Source: an uncultured Maribacter sp.
GTDB lineage: Bacteria; Bacteroidota; Bacteroidia; Flavobacteriales; Flavobacteriaceae
Assembly (NCBI RefSeq): GCF_947495965.1
Contig: NZ_CANMBB010000001.1
Location: forward strand, 709,728-773,727
Length of the DNA stretch: 64,000 nt
Direction of reading: 5' to 3'
Shown: positions 36,902 to 45,218 of the stretch, in pieces
How the letters are laid out: every line of letters starts with the position of its first letter
Position numbering within the stretch: the stretch's first letter is position 1
Made by a program: the position numbers and the translations under genes
The notes under the pieces: generated by a model
The model's database searches: none
The model's input: only the letters and a program-made list of their open reading frames with translations
Told to the model about the DNA's origin: nothing

Positions 36902-39900
36902 ATGAAAAAACACTCACTTTTAATTGCTCTTTTAATAAGTTGTAATACTATATTCTTCAACTGTAAAAAAAGAACTAAAAACTCTATAGAAACTAAAACT
37001 GAAGTTTTTGAAAACAACTTATTCTATCTTATATCTCCAGAACAAAGTGGTGTTACTTTTAATAACCATATAGAAGAAAACTTTAAAAACTTTTTTGCCA
37101 TATTTAATTATGTATATAATGGTGCTGGAATTGCTGTTGGAGATATTAATAATGATGGCCTTTCTGATATTTATTTTGTAGGCAATGAAGTGCCAAATAA
37201 ACTTTATTTAAACAAAGGAGATTTTAAATTTGAAGACATTTCTATAAGTGCAAAAGTTAGTAATAATAAAGGGTGGCATAATGGTGTTGTAATGGTCGAT
37301 ATAAATGGAGATAATTTACAAGATATATATGTTTGCCGTGGTGGTTACAATGATACCGATGAGGATAGAGAAAACCTACTCTACATAAACCAAGGAGATA
37401 CTACATTTAAAGAAGAGGCAAAAAAATATGGCATAAATGATAATGGGTATTCCATAATGGCTTCTTTTTTTGATTTTGATAAGGATAACGATTTAGACCT
37501 TTATGTAACTAACAGACCAAATAAATTTTTTCTAGGCTATCAGCAAGTCCTCCAAGGAAAACAAAAAGAAGAAGATTTATTTCGTGATAAATTATATGAA
37601 AATGTAAATGGCACCTATGTAGAAGTTAGTATTAACGCTGGTATAAAAAATAATTTTGGGTATGGGTTAGGCTTAGCTACTACAGACATTAATAGTGACG
37701 GAAATACTGATATTTTTGTTTCTAACGATTATTTAGAGAAAGATTATTTATATATAAATCAAGGAAATAAACAATTTAAAGAAAAATTAACCTCTCATTT
37801 TAACCATATTCCATTTTATGCCATGGGAGTTGATGTTGTCGATTTTAATAATGACGGTTTTGAAGATATAATACAATTAGAAATGTCTCCTGAAGATTAT
37901 GAGAGGTCTAAAACAACCATGGCCTCTATGAATACAAAGCTTTTTAATGACATGACCACAAATGGGTTTCACTACCAATACATGCATAACCATTTACATC
38001 TTAATAGAGGCAATGGTATTTTTAGTGATATTTCACAGCTATCAGGAGTAGCTAAAACAGATTGGAGTTGGGCCTGCCTAGGTAGCGATTTTGATAATGA
38101 TGGTTATAGAGATCTTTATATTACGAATGGCTTTAAAAGGGATATATGGGATAAAGACGCCAATAAAGCGTTTAGGCAATTTATGCAAAGCCAACAAGCA
38201 CGAAAAAATACTAATGAACAAAATGCACGGCATATAACTAACCTATTTAAAGAAAACAAAATTCCAAATTATATTTATAAAAACAATGGAGATTTAACAT
38301 TCACCAAAAAAACTAAAGAATGGGGTGTACATCAAAGTAGCTTTTCTAATGGTGCCGCCGTTGCAGATTTAGACAATGATGGAGATCTAGACATCATTGT
38401 AAACAACATCAATCAGCCAGCATTTATATATAAAAACAACGCAGAAAAATTAGATAACAATTTTATAAAGCTAAAACTAAAAGGCCCAAAAAAAAATAGT
38501 AATGGTTTGGGTGCTAAAATAACTTTATACTATAATAATAAAATACAATTTCAAGAATTTAAAACTGTACGTGGTTATTTATCTTCTGTAGAGCCTATAG
38601 TACACTTTGGCCTTGGAAAAAAGAAAATAATAGATAGTATCCACGTAAGATGGAATGACAATAAAAATCAGGTAATTTCAAACATAAATACCAATCAACT
38701 AATAAGTATTAATTACACAGATGCTAAAGTTTCATCTAAAAAAATAGGTTCTACTACTACCCTAGTATCAGAAAAAACAAAAAATCTACTAACACCACCC
38801 TATATTCATAAAGAAAATGAGTATAATGATTTTAAAGATCAAATATTATTGCCTCATAAATTATCGCAGAACGGTCCGTGTTTATCTGTTACTGATATTA
38901 ATAATGATGGCCTAGAAGATTTTTACATTGGTGGCGCTTCCGGACAAGCTGGAGCTATATATACGCAAACTAAAAAAGGAGCTTTTAAAAAGTTACACCA
39001 AAACTCTTTTTTAATAGACAAAGAAAAAGAAGATGTTGGCGCGGTTTTCTTTGATGCAGATGGTGATAATGATCAAGATTTATATGTAGTAAGCGGTGGG
39101 TATGAGTTTGCTATAAATGATTCTCTGTTACAAGACAGACTATATCTTAACAACGGAGAAGGTATTTTCTCTAAGTCTAAAAGCCTCCCTAAATTACATA
39201 AAAGTGGTTCTGTTGTAATTCCATTAGACTATGATAAAGATGGCGATTTAGATTTATTTGTTGGTGGTAGATTAATTCCTAAAAGTTACCCCTCTACCCC
39301 CAATAGCTATTTGCTAAAAAATGAAAACGGAAAATTTATAAATGTAACATCTAGTGTAGCACCAACAATCTCTAAAATTGGCATGGTAACTTCTGGTACT
39401 TGGAATGATATTGATGGCGACAATACTAATGAACTTATCTTAGTTGGAGAATGGATGCCTATTACTATTTTTAAAATAACCAACGGAGTATTTACAAATG
39501 TCACCAAATCTTATAACCTAGAAAACACAAATGGTTGGTGGAATAAAATTGTTCCTTCAGATTATGATAAAGATGGAGATGTAGACTTTATTGTAGGAAA
39601 CTTAGGTCTAAATTATAAATTTAAGGCTAGCCCAAAAAATCCTTTTTTAGTTTACGCTAATGATTTTGATAAAAATGGGACTAATGACATTTTTTTAGCT
39701 AAAAAGTATAAAAATAGAGAAGTACCAATAAGAGGACTACAATGCACCTCTGAACAAATGCCAACAATTGCTAAAAAGTTTAAAAGTTATTCTGAATTTG
39801 CAAAGGCAGATATAAAAGAAATAGTTGGTGATAATTTAAGTTCTGGAAATGTATTGCAGGCTAAAGAATTTGCAAGTGTAATTTTAGAAAATAATAATGG

Positions 39901-40234
39901 CGTATTTACTATTAAAAAACTTCCTGCCGAAGCTCAATTTTCTGTAATAAACGGTATTGTTGTTCATGATTTTAATAAGGATAATATTCTAGATATATTG
40001 GTTGCTGGTAATAAGTTTGAAGTAGAAATAGAAACCACTAGAGCTGATGCCTCTATAGGTTTGCTCTTATTAGGAACAGAACAAGGAATCTTTGAACCTA
40101 TGAATTACCTTAATAGTGGCTACAATATGCCTTTTAATGTAAAAGATGTTAAAAAAATAAATATTGGAACTACTAAAGCTGGCATACTAACAGCCATTAA
40201 TAATAACAGTTTAAAATTTCATCTTATTAATTAA
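36902..40234 (+). CDS. FG-GAP/VCBS-repeat lipoprotein with ASPIC/UnbV domain
   Basis: 1110 residues, paralogous along its whole length to the protein at 14096-17401. The signal ends near IFFNC (lipoprotein). FG-GAP blades carry calcium-type loops (DINNDGLSDIYF, DFDKDNDLDLYV, DYDKDGDLDLFV), with an ASPIC/UnbV domain in the middle (VRGYLSSVEPIVHFGLG). It is expected to be surface-exposed; its function is unestablished. It closes the second SusCD cluster and converges on the hybrid regulator with only 8 nt between stop codons and no terminator. Confidence 0.8.
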   Translation: MKKHSLLIALLISCNTIFFNCKKRTKNSIETKTEVFENNLFYLISPEQSGVTFNNHIEENFKNFFAIFNYVYNGAGIAVGDINNDGLSDIYFVGNEVPNKLYLNKGDFKFEDISISAKVSNNKGWHNGVVMVDINGDNLQDIYVCRGGYNDTDEDRENLLYINQGDTTFKEEAKKYGINDNGYSIMASFFDFDKDNDLDLYVTNRPNKFFLGYQQVLQGKQKEEDLFRDKLYENVNGTYVEVSINAGIKNNFGYGLGLATTDINSDGNTDIFVSNDYLEKDYLYINQGNKQFKEKLTSHFNHIPFYAMGVDVVDFNNDGFEDIIQLEMSPEDYERSKTTMASMNTKLFNDMTTNGFHYQYMHNHLHLNRGNGIFSDISQLSGVAKTDWSWACLGSDFDNDGYRDLYITNGFKRDIWDKDANKAFRQFMQSQQARKNTNEQNARHITNLFKENKIPNYIYKNNGDLTFTKKTKEWGVHQSSFSNGAAVADLDNDGDLDIIVNNINQPAFIYKNNAEKLDNNFIKLKLKGPKKNSNGLGAKITLYYNNKIQFQEFKTVRGYLSSVEPIVHFGLGKKKIIDSIHVRWNDNKNQVISNINTNQLISINYTDAKVSSKKIGSTTTLVSEKTKNLLTPPYIHKENEYNDFKDQILLPHKLSQNGPCLSVTDINNDGLEDFYIGGASGQAGAIYTQTKKGAFKKLHQNSFLIDKEKEDVGAVFFDADGDNDQDLYVVSGGYEFAINDSLLQDRLYLNNGEGIFSKSKSLPKLHKSGSVVIPLDYDKDGDLDLFVGGRLIPKSYPSTPNSYLLKNENGKFINVTSSVAPTISKIGMVTSGTWNDIDGDNTNELILVGEWMPITIFKITNGVFTNVTKSYNLENTNGWWNKIVPSDYDKDGDVDFIVGNLGLNYKFKASPKNPFLVYANDFDKNGTNDIFLAKKYKNREVPIRGLQCTSEQMPTIAKKFKSYSEFAKADIKEIVGDNLSSGNVLQAKEFASVILENNNGVFTIKKLPAEAQFSVINGIVVHDFNKDNILDILVAGNKFEVEIETTRADASIGLLLLGTEQGIFEPMNYLNSGYNMPFNVKDVKKINIGTTKAGILTAINNNSLKFHLIN

Positions 40235-40242
40235 TTTTTAAA

Positions 40243-43200
40243 CTATACTAAATCATCGTTTGTATTAATAGCAGGTTTTTTTCTTACATATTGGCTTGGG
40301 GTTACACCAAATTGTTTCCTAAAACATTTAGAAAAATAAGAGGATGTATTAAACCCTGTTTTATACATAATATCTTTTACTGGCAAATCACTATTTTCTA
40401 ATAATTGCACCGCTCTTTTTAAACGAACGTTACGAATAAATTCCCCAGAAGATAACCCAGTAAGTTCTTTAAATTTCATATAAAGATTGGTACGGCTATG
40501 GCCCATTTCTTTAACTAACATTTCTACATTAAACTCTGTATTCATCATATGTTTTTCTATAATATCCATAGCTTGCTGTAAAAATTTTTCATCTAAAGAG
40601 GTAACTGCAACTTCTTTTGGTTGTAATATTATTTCTTTATTAAAACGCTCTCTTAGTTTTTCTCTACGCTTAATAATATTATTTATTTTAACTTCTAGAA
40701 GTTCTATATTAAATGGTTTCTTTAAAAAATCATCTGCCCCAATTTGAAGCCCTTTTAACTCATTTTCTTGAGAAGATTTTGCAGTTAAAATTATTATTGG
40801 GATATGGCTAGTTTCTTTATTATTTTTCATTTTAACACAAAACTCTAAGCCATCCATAACGGGCATAAGAACATCACTAATAACAATATTAGGCAATACA
40901 TCCCTAGCAATTTCTAATCCTTTTTCTCCATTTTCTGCTTCATAAACAGTGTAATTGATTTCTAGCACATCTTTTATAAAATCTCTAATCTCATGATTAT
41001 CATCTACAATTAACAATGTGGGTTTTTCAGTACTTTTTTGCGATAAGTTATTGTCCGCAATTTCATCATTTAAATCTTTTGCAAAAGATTCTGCCTCAGA
41101 AGAGCGTATTAAGTAATCATTATCTGTTACTTCTTTACAGCTTATTTCTTCACTATTAAGATAAGCTTCTTTATTTTTAGGGAGTTTTACAATAAACTCT
41201 GTGCCTGTATTTAGTTCTGTATTAATATCTATGCTTCCTTTATGAAGTTCTATTAGGTTTTTTGTAAATGCTAAACCTATACCTATTCCCTCTGAATTTA
41301 ATTTTCCTTGTCCTTTTTCTGAATGAAATTTTTCAAAAATACTTTTAATTTTATCTTTTGCTATACCAATACCAGAATCTTTAACTTTTATAACAATACA
41401 TTCTGTTGTATTTAATTTTCCTTCAGATATTACTATTTCTATTTTCCCATTAGTTTTTGTGAATTTAAAAGCATTAGAAAGTAAGTTGTTCATTATTTTT
41501 TCTAGTGCATCGTGATCAAACCAAGATATTAAAGGTTCCTTTTTTATATCTATTTTAAAATCTATTACTCTTTTGTAGGCTAAAAATTGAAACGGTTCCG
41601 CAATTTCTTTTACAAAAGCAACGACATTTGTATTACGTACTACTAGCCTCATTTTTCCTTGATTAATTTTTCTAAAATCTAAAAGCTGATTTACTAACCT
41701 ATGCAAAGAATCACTATTTTTTTTAATAACATTAAATTGTTTTTGAGCTTTTGCAGGAGCTAGCTCGCCATAATTTTTTTGCAAATATTCTAAAGGCCCC
41801 TTTATTAAAGATAATGGTGTTCTAAATTCATGAGAAACATTAGTAAAAAATTCTAATTTTATTTTATTTAATTCTTCTGCTTTTTCTTTCTCCTTATATT
41901 CAAATTCTAATTGCATTTTCTTGGTAGTTCTTATAAAGGTATACCTCCAAAACAACCATAAAACACCAATTGCCATAAGGCCATAAATTATATAAGCTAC
42001 ATTTGTTCGCCACCAAGGTGGTATTACTCTTATTTTAATTGTAGAAGGTGTACTATCCCAATAACCATCATTGTTAGAGGCTTTTACTTTTAAAACATAA
42101 TTTCCTGGTTCTAAATTGGTATAGGTTGCAAAACGTTTATCGGAAGTTGTTTTAATCCAATCCGAATCAAAATTTTCTAGCATGTATGCAAATCTATTTT
42201 TTTCTGGTGCAGCAAAGTGTAATGCAGCAAATTCAAAAGAAAAACTATTTTCTTTGTATTTTAAATTAATTTCTTGTGTTTTTCCAATACTTTTTTCTAA
42301 AATAACACGGCCATTTACTTTAGCACCTATTGGTACTGGTTTATTAGAAATTAAAAAATTAGTAATTACTGTCTCTACCTTATTTGTATTTTCTTTAATA
42401 TTTTCTGGATAAAAGGCGTTAAAACCATTAACTCCTCCAAAAAGCATTTCGCCATCTTTACGCTTTAAAGCTGCTAGTTCCTGAAACTCATTACTTTGTA
42501 AACCATCATTTACATCATAATTTTTAAATATTTTCTCTTTAGGGTTAAATCTAGAAAGGCCTTTATTGGTAGACAACCATAAATTACCCTCATCATCTTC
42601 TAAAATTCCTTTTATAACATTATTAGGCAAGCCATCTTCTTGAGTATAAGAAATAAAAGTGTCTTTTTCCCCATCTTTACCAGGAACTAGTTTATTAAGT
42701 CCACCTCCAAAAGTACCTATCCATAAATCTCCTGCTTTACTTTCGCGTATTGATAAAATATAATTATGACTAATAGAATTTATCTCATCAGATTTATTCT
42801 TATAAACCGTAAAATTTAAATCTTTTTTATATTTCTCTTCTGAAGACAACTTACTTAAACCATTAGCGGTACCAAACCAAATATTGCCCTTACTATCTTC
42901 ATATATGTTCCTAATAATGTTATCAGAAATGGTATTAGGCTTATATTTTACATTTGTAAAATTTTCATTTATATACTTCTTAGTTTCTTTATTTATAGTC
43001 CATCTAAAAACACCTTTCCCATAGGTGCCTATCCATATATTCTTTTTTGCATCTGTTAATAAAGAAAATACACTCCTATCTATTTTTATAACTTCATCTA
43101 CACCTTTTTGTTTAACATTTTCTGGATCTGTAATATCAAATTGAAGAAGACCAGGATACCCTTCTACTCCTACAAAAAGAGTTTTTTTACCATCTTTTAT

Positions 43201-44448
43201 AGTTTCGCTTATTGCAAAAGGTTTTTTAATCTTAGGGTATATTTGAAATTTATCGTACTTACCATCATCGTCTTTTTTTAAAAGCATATTTAACCCTCCG
43301 CCCTCTGTTCCTATCCATAAAGAACCATTACTATCTTCATAAATGGATCTAATCTTATCATAACTTAAACTATTAGTGTTTAAATTTTTCTTAAAATGTT
43401 GAAATTGTTTCCTCTGCGCATCATACTTATTTACCCCACCTCCATTAGTACCAACCCAGATAATGCCTGTCTTATCCATGAATAAAGACTTTACCACGTT
43501 TTTACTTAAGCTATAAGGGTTTTTAGAGTCATATTTATAGTGTCCATTTAATTTTGGCAATTCGTTTTTATTTTCGTTTTCAAAAGATAATAAGCCGTCA
43601 TTAGTACCTACCCATATTCCATTTGTATTATCTACCAATAAATCAATACAAAACGCTCTGCGTAATAATTGAACTTCAGATTTGTCTGCGTCTTTACTTA
43701 TATATACACCATCACCAGAACCTACAAGGAGTCTCCCAAATTTATCTTCCCCTATACTTCCAATAACAGTTCTTGGCATACCAAAACCCAATTCTAATTG
43801 GTTCATGTAATAATCCCCTTCTTTATTTCGTGACATTACAAATAAACCTTGCAATGTTCCTACCCAAATTTTTCCATTACCGTCTTCATAAATAGAATTA
43901 ATTGTATAAGACTTGGGGAACCTATTACTTACATTTTGTTCTGGATAAAAGTGGTTAAATTTTAAATTACCTTCAAATTTTTCTAAGTCTACCATATCTA
44001 GACCTTCTGAAGTACCTACCCATAACCTATTTTTACTATCTAGTAACATAGTGGTTACATAATCACTAATCAAACTAAAACTATCATCATCATCATGCTT
44101 ATATTCGGTAAAAGTTTCTTTGTCTTGGTCAAAATAATTAATACCACTACCTGTGGTACCAATCCATAGATTCTCTTTATCATCGCCAACAATTTCATAT
44201 ACTAGATTACTGTTTATACTATGAGGGTCTTTAGTATTTGGCAAGTATAATGTAAAACTATATCCATCGTATTTATTAAGTCCATCATGGGTAGCAAACC
44301 ATAAGAACCCTTTACTGTCTTGATATATTGCATTTATGTCATTTTGAGAAAGCCCATCTTGGGTTGTTATATGACTAAACTTTACAGATTCTTGAGAAAA
44401 AATTATTACAGAAAAGAAAAAAAGTGAAATACTTAGTTTATAATACAT
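40243..44448 (-). CDS. Hybrid two-component system regulator (HTCS)
   Basis: 1401 residues, the one-protein sensor/regulator of Bacteroidota glycan loci. Order: signal peptide; a periplasmic sensor of two beta-propellers made of Reg_prop repeats (GFLWFATHDGLNKYDG, LWIGTTGSGINYFD and many more, about 30-700); a Y_Y_Y domain (about 735-810); one membrane span near 825; HisKA with NVSHEFRTPLSL (His near 872); HATPase with NLLSNAFKFT and GIGIGLAFTKNL; REC with ISDVLMPVMDG (Asp near 1192); and an AraC-type HTH at the end (SSYFSKCFRKQFGVTPSQYV). It should sense an oligosaccharide in the periplasm and switch on a nearby SusCD operon, probably the one at 45219. Confidence 0.93.
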   Translation of the reverse strand: MYYKLSISLFFFSVIIFSQESVKFSHITTQDGLSQNDINAIYQDSKGFLWFATHDGLNKYDGYSFTLYLPNTKDPHSINSNLVYEIVGDDKENLWIGTTGSGINYFDQDKETFTEYKHDDDDSFSLISDYVTTMLLDSKNRLWVGTSEGLDMVDLEKFEGNLKFNHFYPEQNVSNRFPKSYTINSIYEDGNGKIWVGTLQGLFVMSRNKEGDYYMNQLELGFGMPRTVIGSIGEDKFGRLLVGSGDGVYISKDADKSEVQLLRRAFCIDLLVDNTNGIWVGTNDGLLSFENENKNELPKLNGHYKYDSKNPYSLSKNVVKSLFMDKTGIIWVGTNGGGVNKYDAQRKQFQHFKKNLNTNSLSYDKIRSIYEDSNGSLWIGTEGGGLNMLLKKDDDGKYDKFQIYPKIKKPFAISETIKDGKKTLFVGVEGYPGLLQFDITDPENVKQKGVDEVIKIDRSVFSLLTDAKKNIWIGTYGKGVFRWTINKETKKYINENFTNVKYKPNTISDNIIRNIYEDSKGNIWFGTANGLSKLSSEEKYKKDLNFTVYKNKSDEINSISHNYILSIRESKAGDLWIGTFGGGLNKLVPGKDGEKDTFISYTQEDGLPNNVIKGILEDDEGNLWLSTNKGLSRFNPKEKIFKNYDVNDGLQSNEFQELAALKRKDGEMLFGGVNGFNAFYPENIKENTNKVETVITNFLISNKPVPIGAKVNGRVILEKSIGKTQEINLKYKENSFSFEFAALHFAAPEKNRFAYMLENFDSDWIKTTSDKRFATYTNLEPGNYVLKVKASNNDGYWDSTPSTIKIRVIPPWWRTNVAYIIYGLMAIGVLWLFWRYTFIRTTKKMQLEFEYKEKEKAEELNKIKLEFFTNVSHEFRTPLSLIKGPLEYLQKNYGELAPAKAQKQFNVIKKNSDSLHRLVNQLLDFRKINQGKMRLVVRNTNVVAFVKEIAEPFQFLAYKRVIDFKIDIKKEPLISWFDHDALEKIMNNLLSNAFKFTKTNGKIEIVISEGKLNTTECIVIKVKDSGIGIAKDKIKSIFEKFHSEKGQGKLNSEGIGIGLAFTKNLIELHKGSIDINTELNTGTEFIVKLPKNKEAYLNSEEISCKEVTDNDYLIRSSEAESFAKDLNDEIADNNLSQKSTEKPTLLIVDDNHEIRDFIKDVLEINYTVYEAENGEKGLEIARDVLPNIVISDVLMPVMDGLEFCVKMKNNKETSHIPIIILTAKSSQENELKGLQIGADDFLKKPFNIELLEVKINNIIKRREKLRERFNKEIILQPKEVAVTSLDEKFLQQAMDIIEKHMMNTEFNVEMLVKEMGHSRTNLYMKFKELTGLSSGEFIRNVRLKRAVQLLENSDLPVKDIMYKTGFNTSSYFSKCFRKQFGVTPSQYVRKKPAINTNDDLV

Positions 44449-44521
44449 TTTACTATTCTTAAAAAAAGATACTTTACTAAATATACTACATATTAAAACA
44501 TTCCTAATAGTGTATTTATAA

Positions 44522-44611
44522 GAAAATGAAACAATTTATTTTGATTACGCTAAATCTAACATAACAGCTAGAACAGATTTTATTATTGAAAAAAAACTTG
44601 TAGTACATTAA
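44522..44611 (+). pseudogene. Remnant of an OmpA-like domain
   Basis: A 29-codon frame without a start, bounded by stops. It translates to ENET-IYFDYAKSNITARTDF-IIEKKLVVH. This resembles the beginning of OmpA-family peptidoglycan-binding domains, where IYFDFDKSNI(T/R) is followed by a helix AAFELDK. The rest of the domain (the NTD..G and R..SV..YL motifs) is gone. An intrinsic terminator in the same orientation follows 11 nt later, as would be left by the 3' part of a deleted gene. Confidence 0.4.
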
Positions 44612-44621
44612 CTCTTTTTTT

Positions 44622-44663
44622 AGCATAAAGCCTTTACAGAAATGTAAAGGCTTTATGCTTTTT
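44622..44663 (+). terminator. Orphan 17-bp hairpin terminator
   Basis: AGCATAAAGCCTTTACA (44622-44638), loop GAAA, and the perfect complement 44643-44659, followed by five T. No intact plus-strand gene precedes it; only the OmpA remnant does. Its inner 28 nt are identical to those of the tRNA-Asn terminator at 60046-60075. Confidence 0.8.
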
Positions 44664-44738
44664 GGTAATTATTAATAAGGCATAAACCGCAAAAATATTC
44701 ATAAACTAAGAGTTTTGTATTCAATATTGCTAGTTGTA

Positions 44739-44755
44739 ACATGTAATTTACATGT
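44739..44755. repeat. 17-nt palindrome, possible operator
   Basis: ACATGTAA-T-TTACATGT, a perfect 8-bp inverted repeat around one base, 291 nt upstream of the HTCS start and 464 nt upstream of the susC start. Protein partner unknown. Confidence 0.4.
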
Positions 44756-45164
44756 ATTAATTTAAAATTTTTATGGTTTTTAATTGCCATAAATTATTAC
44801 CGTAAATAAAATTTTTATAAAAAATTAATAGCTGATCAAAAACTGAACGCATAATTTTTCTTAAATAGACACGAGCTTTATTGTATCTATTCCATTATCT
44901 AAATAAGTACTTTAAAATTAGTATTAGCTATAAAATACAAGCGTATTTTAAATAAAATAAAAACCCAACACATAAAAATTGTTTTACTTCAAAAGAAAGC
45001 TATAAAACAGCATATAGAAAACCCATTTTTAAGTAAATAAAAACAAGTAAAGACATCTCTAAAGCACATGTCTATTTTTTATTCAGGGTACAAGTTACAA
45101 GCCTAAAATGATAATTTGATAGTTTTATTTCCTAATAATTATTAAAAATTTAATGTTAAACCAG

Positions 45165-45195
45165 TTTTAATACCATATCGATAATGGTATTAAAA
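45165..45195. promoter_or_regulatory. 12-bp inverted repeat in the susC leader
   Basis: TTTTAATACCAT (45165-45176) and ATGGTATTAAAA (45184-45195) flank ATCGATA. The element ends 23 nt before the susC ATG, so it is either a dimer-binding operator or a hairpin in the 5' leader that could affect translation. Confidence 0.5.
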
Positions 45196-45218
45196 TGCTA
45201 ACTATCTAACTCATCATT

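Larger units (their letters stand above)
44449..45218. other. 770-bp regulatory gap upstream of HTCS and third SusC
   Basis: No intact gene. It holds an OmpA-domain remnant (44522-44611), a long terminator hairpin (44622-44663), a palindrome (44739-44755), a lone TTCAGG (45082-45087) that matches half of the TTCAG repeats found upstream of the GH117 and VOC genes, and an inverted repeat 23 nt before the susC start (45165-45195). Confidence 0.6.

Noticed and set aside
42182-42412. 76-residue plus-strand ORF inside the HTCS
   Set aside because: Antisense to the Y_Y_Y region of the HTCS; no independent coding signal.
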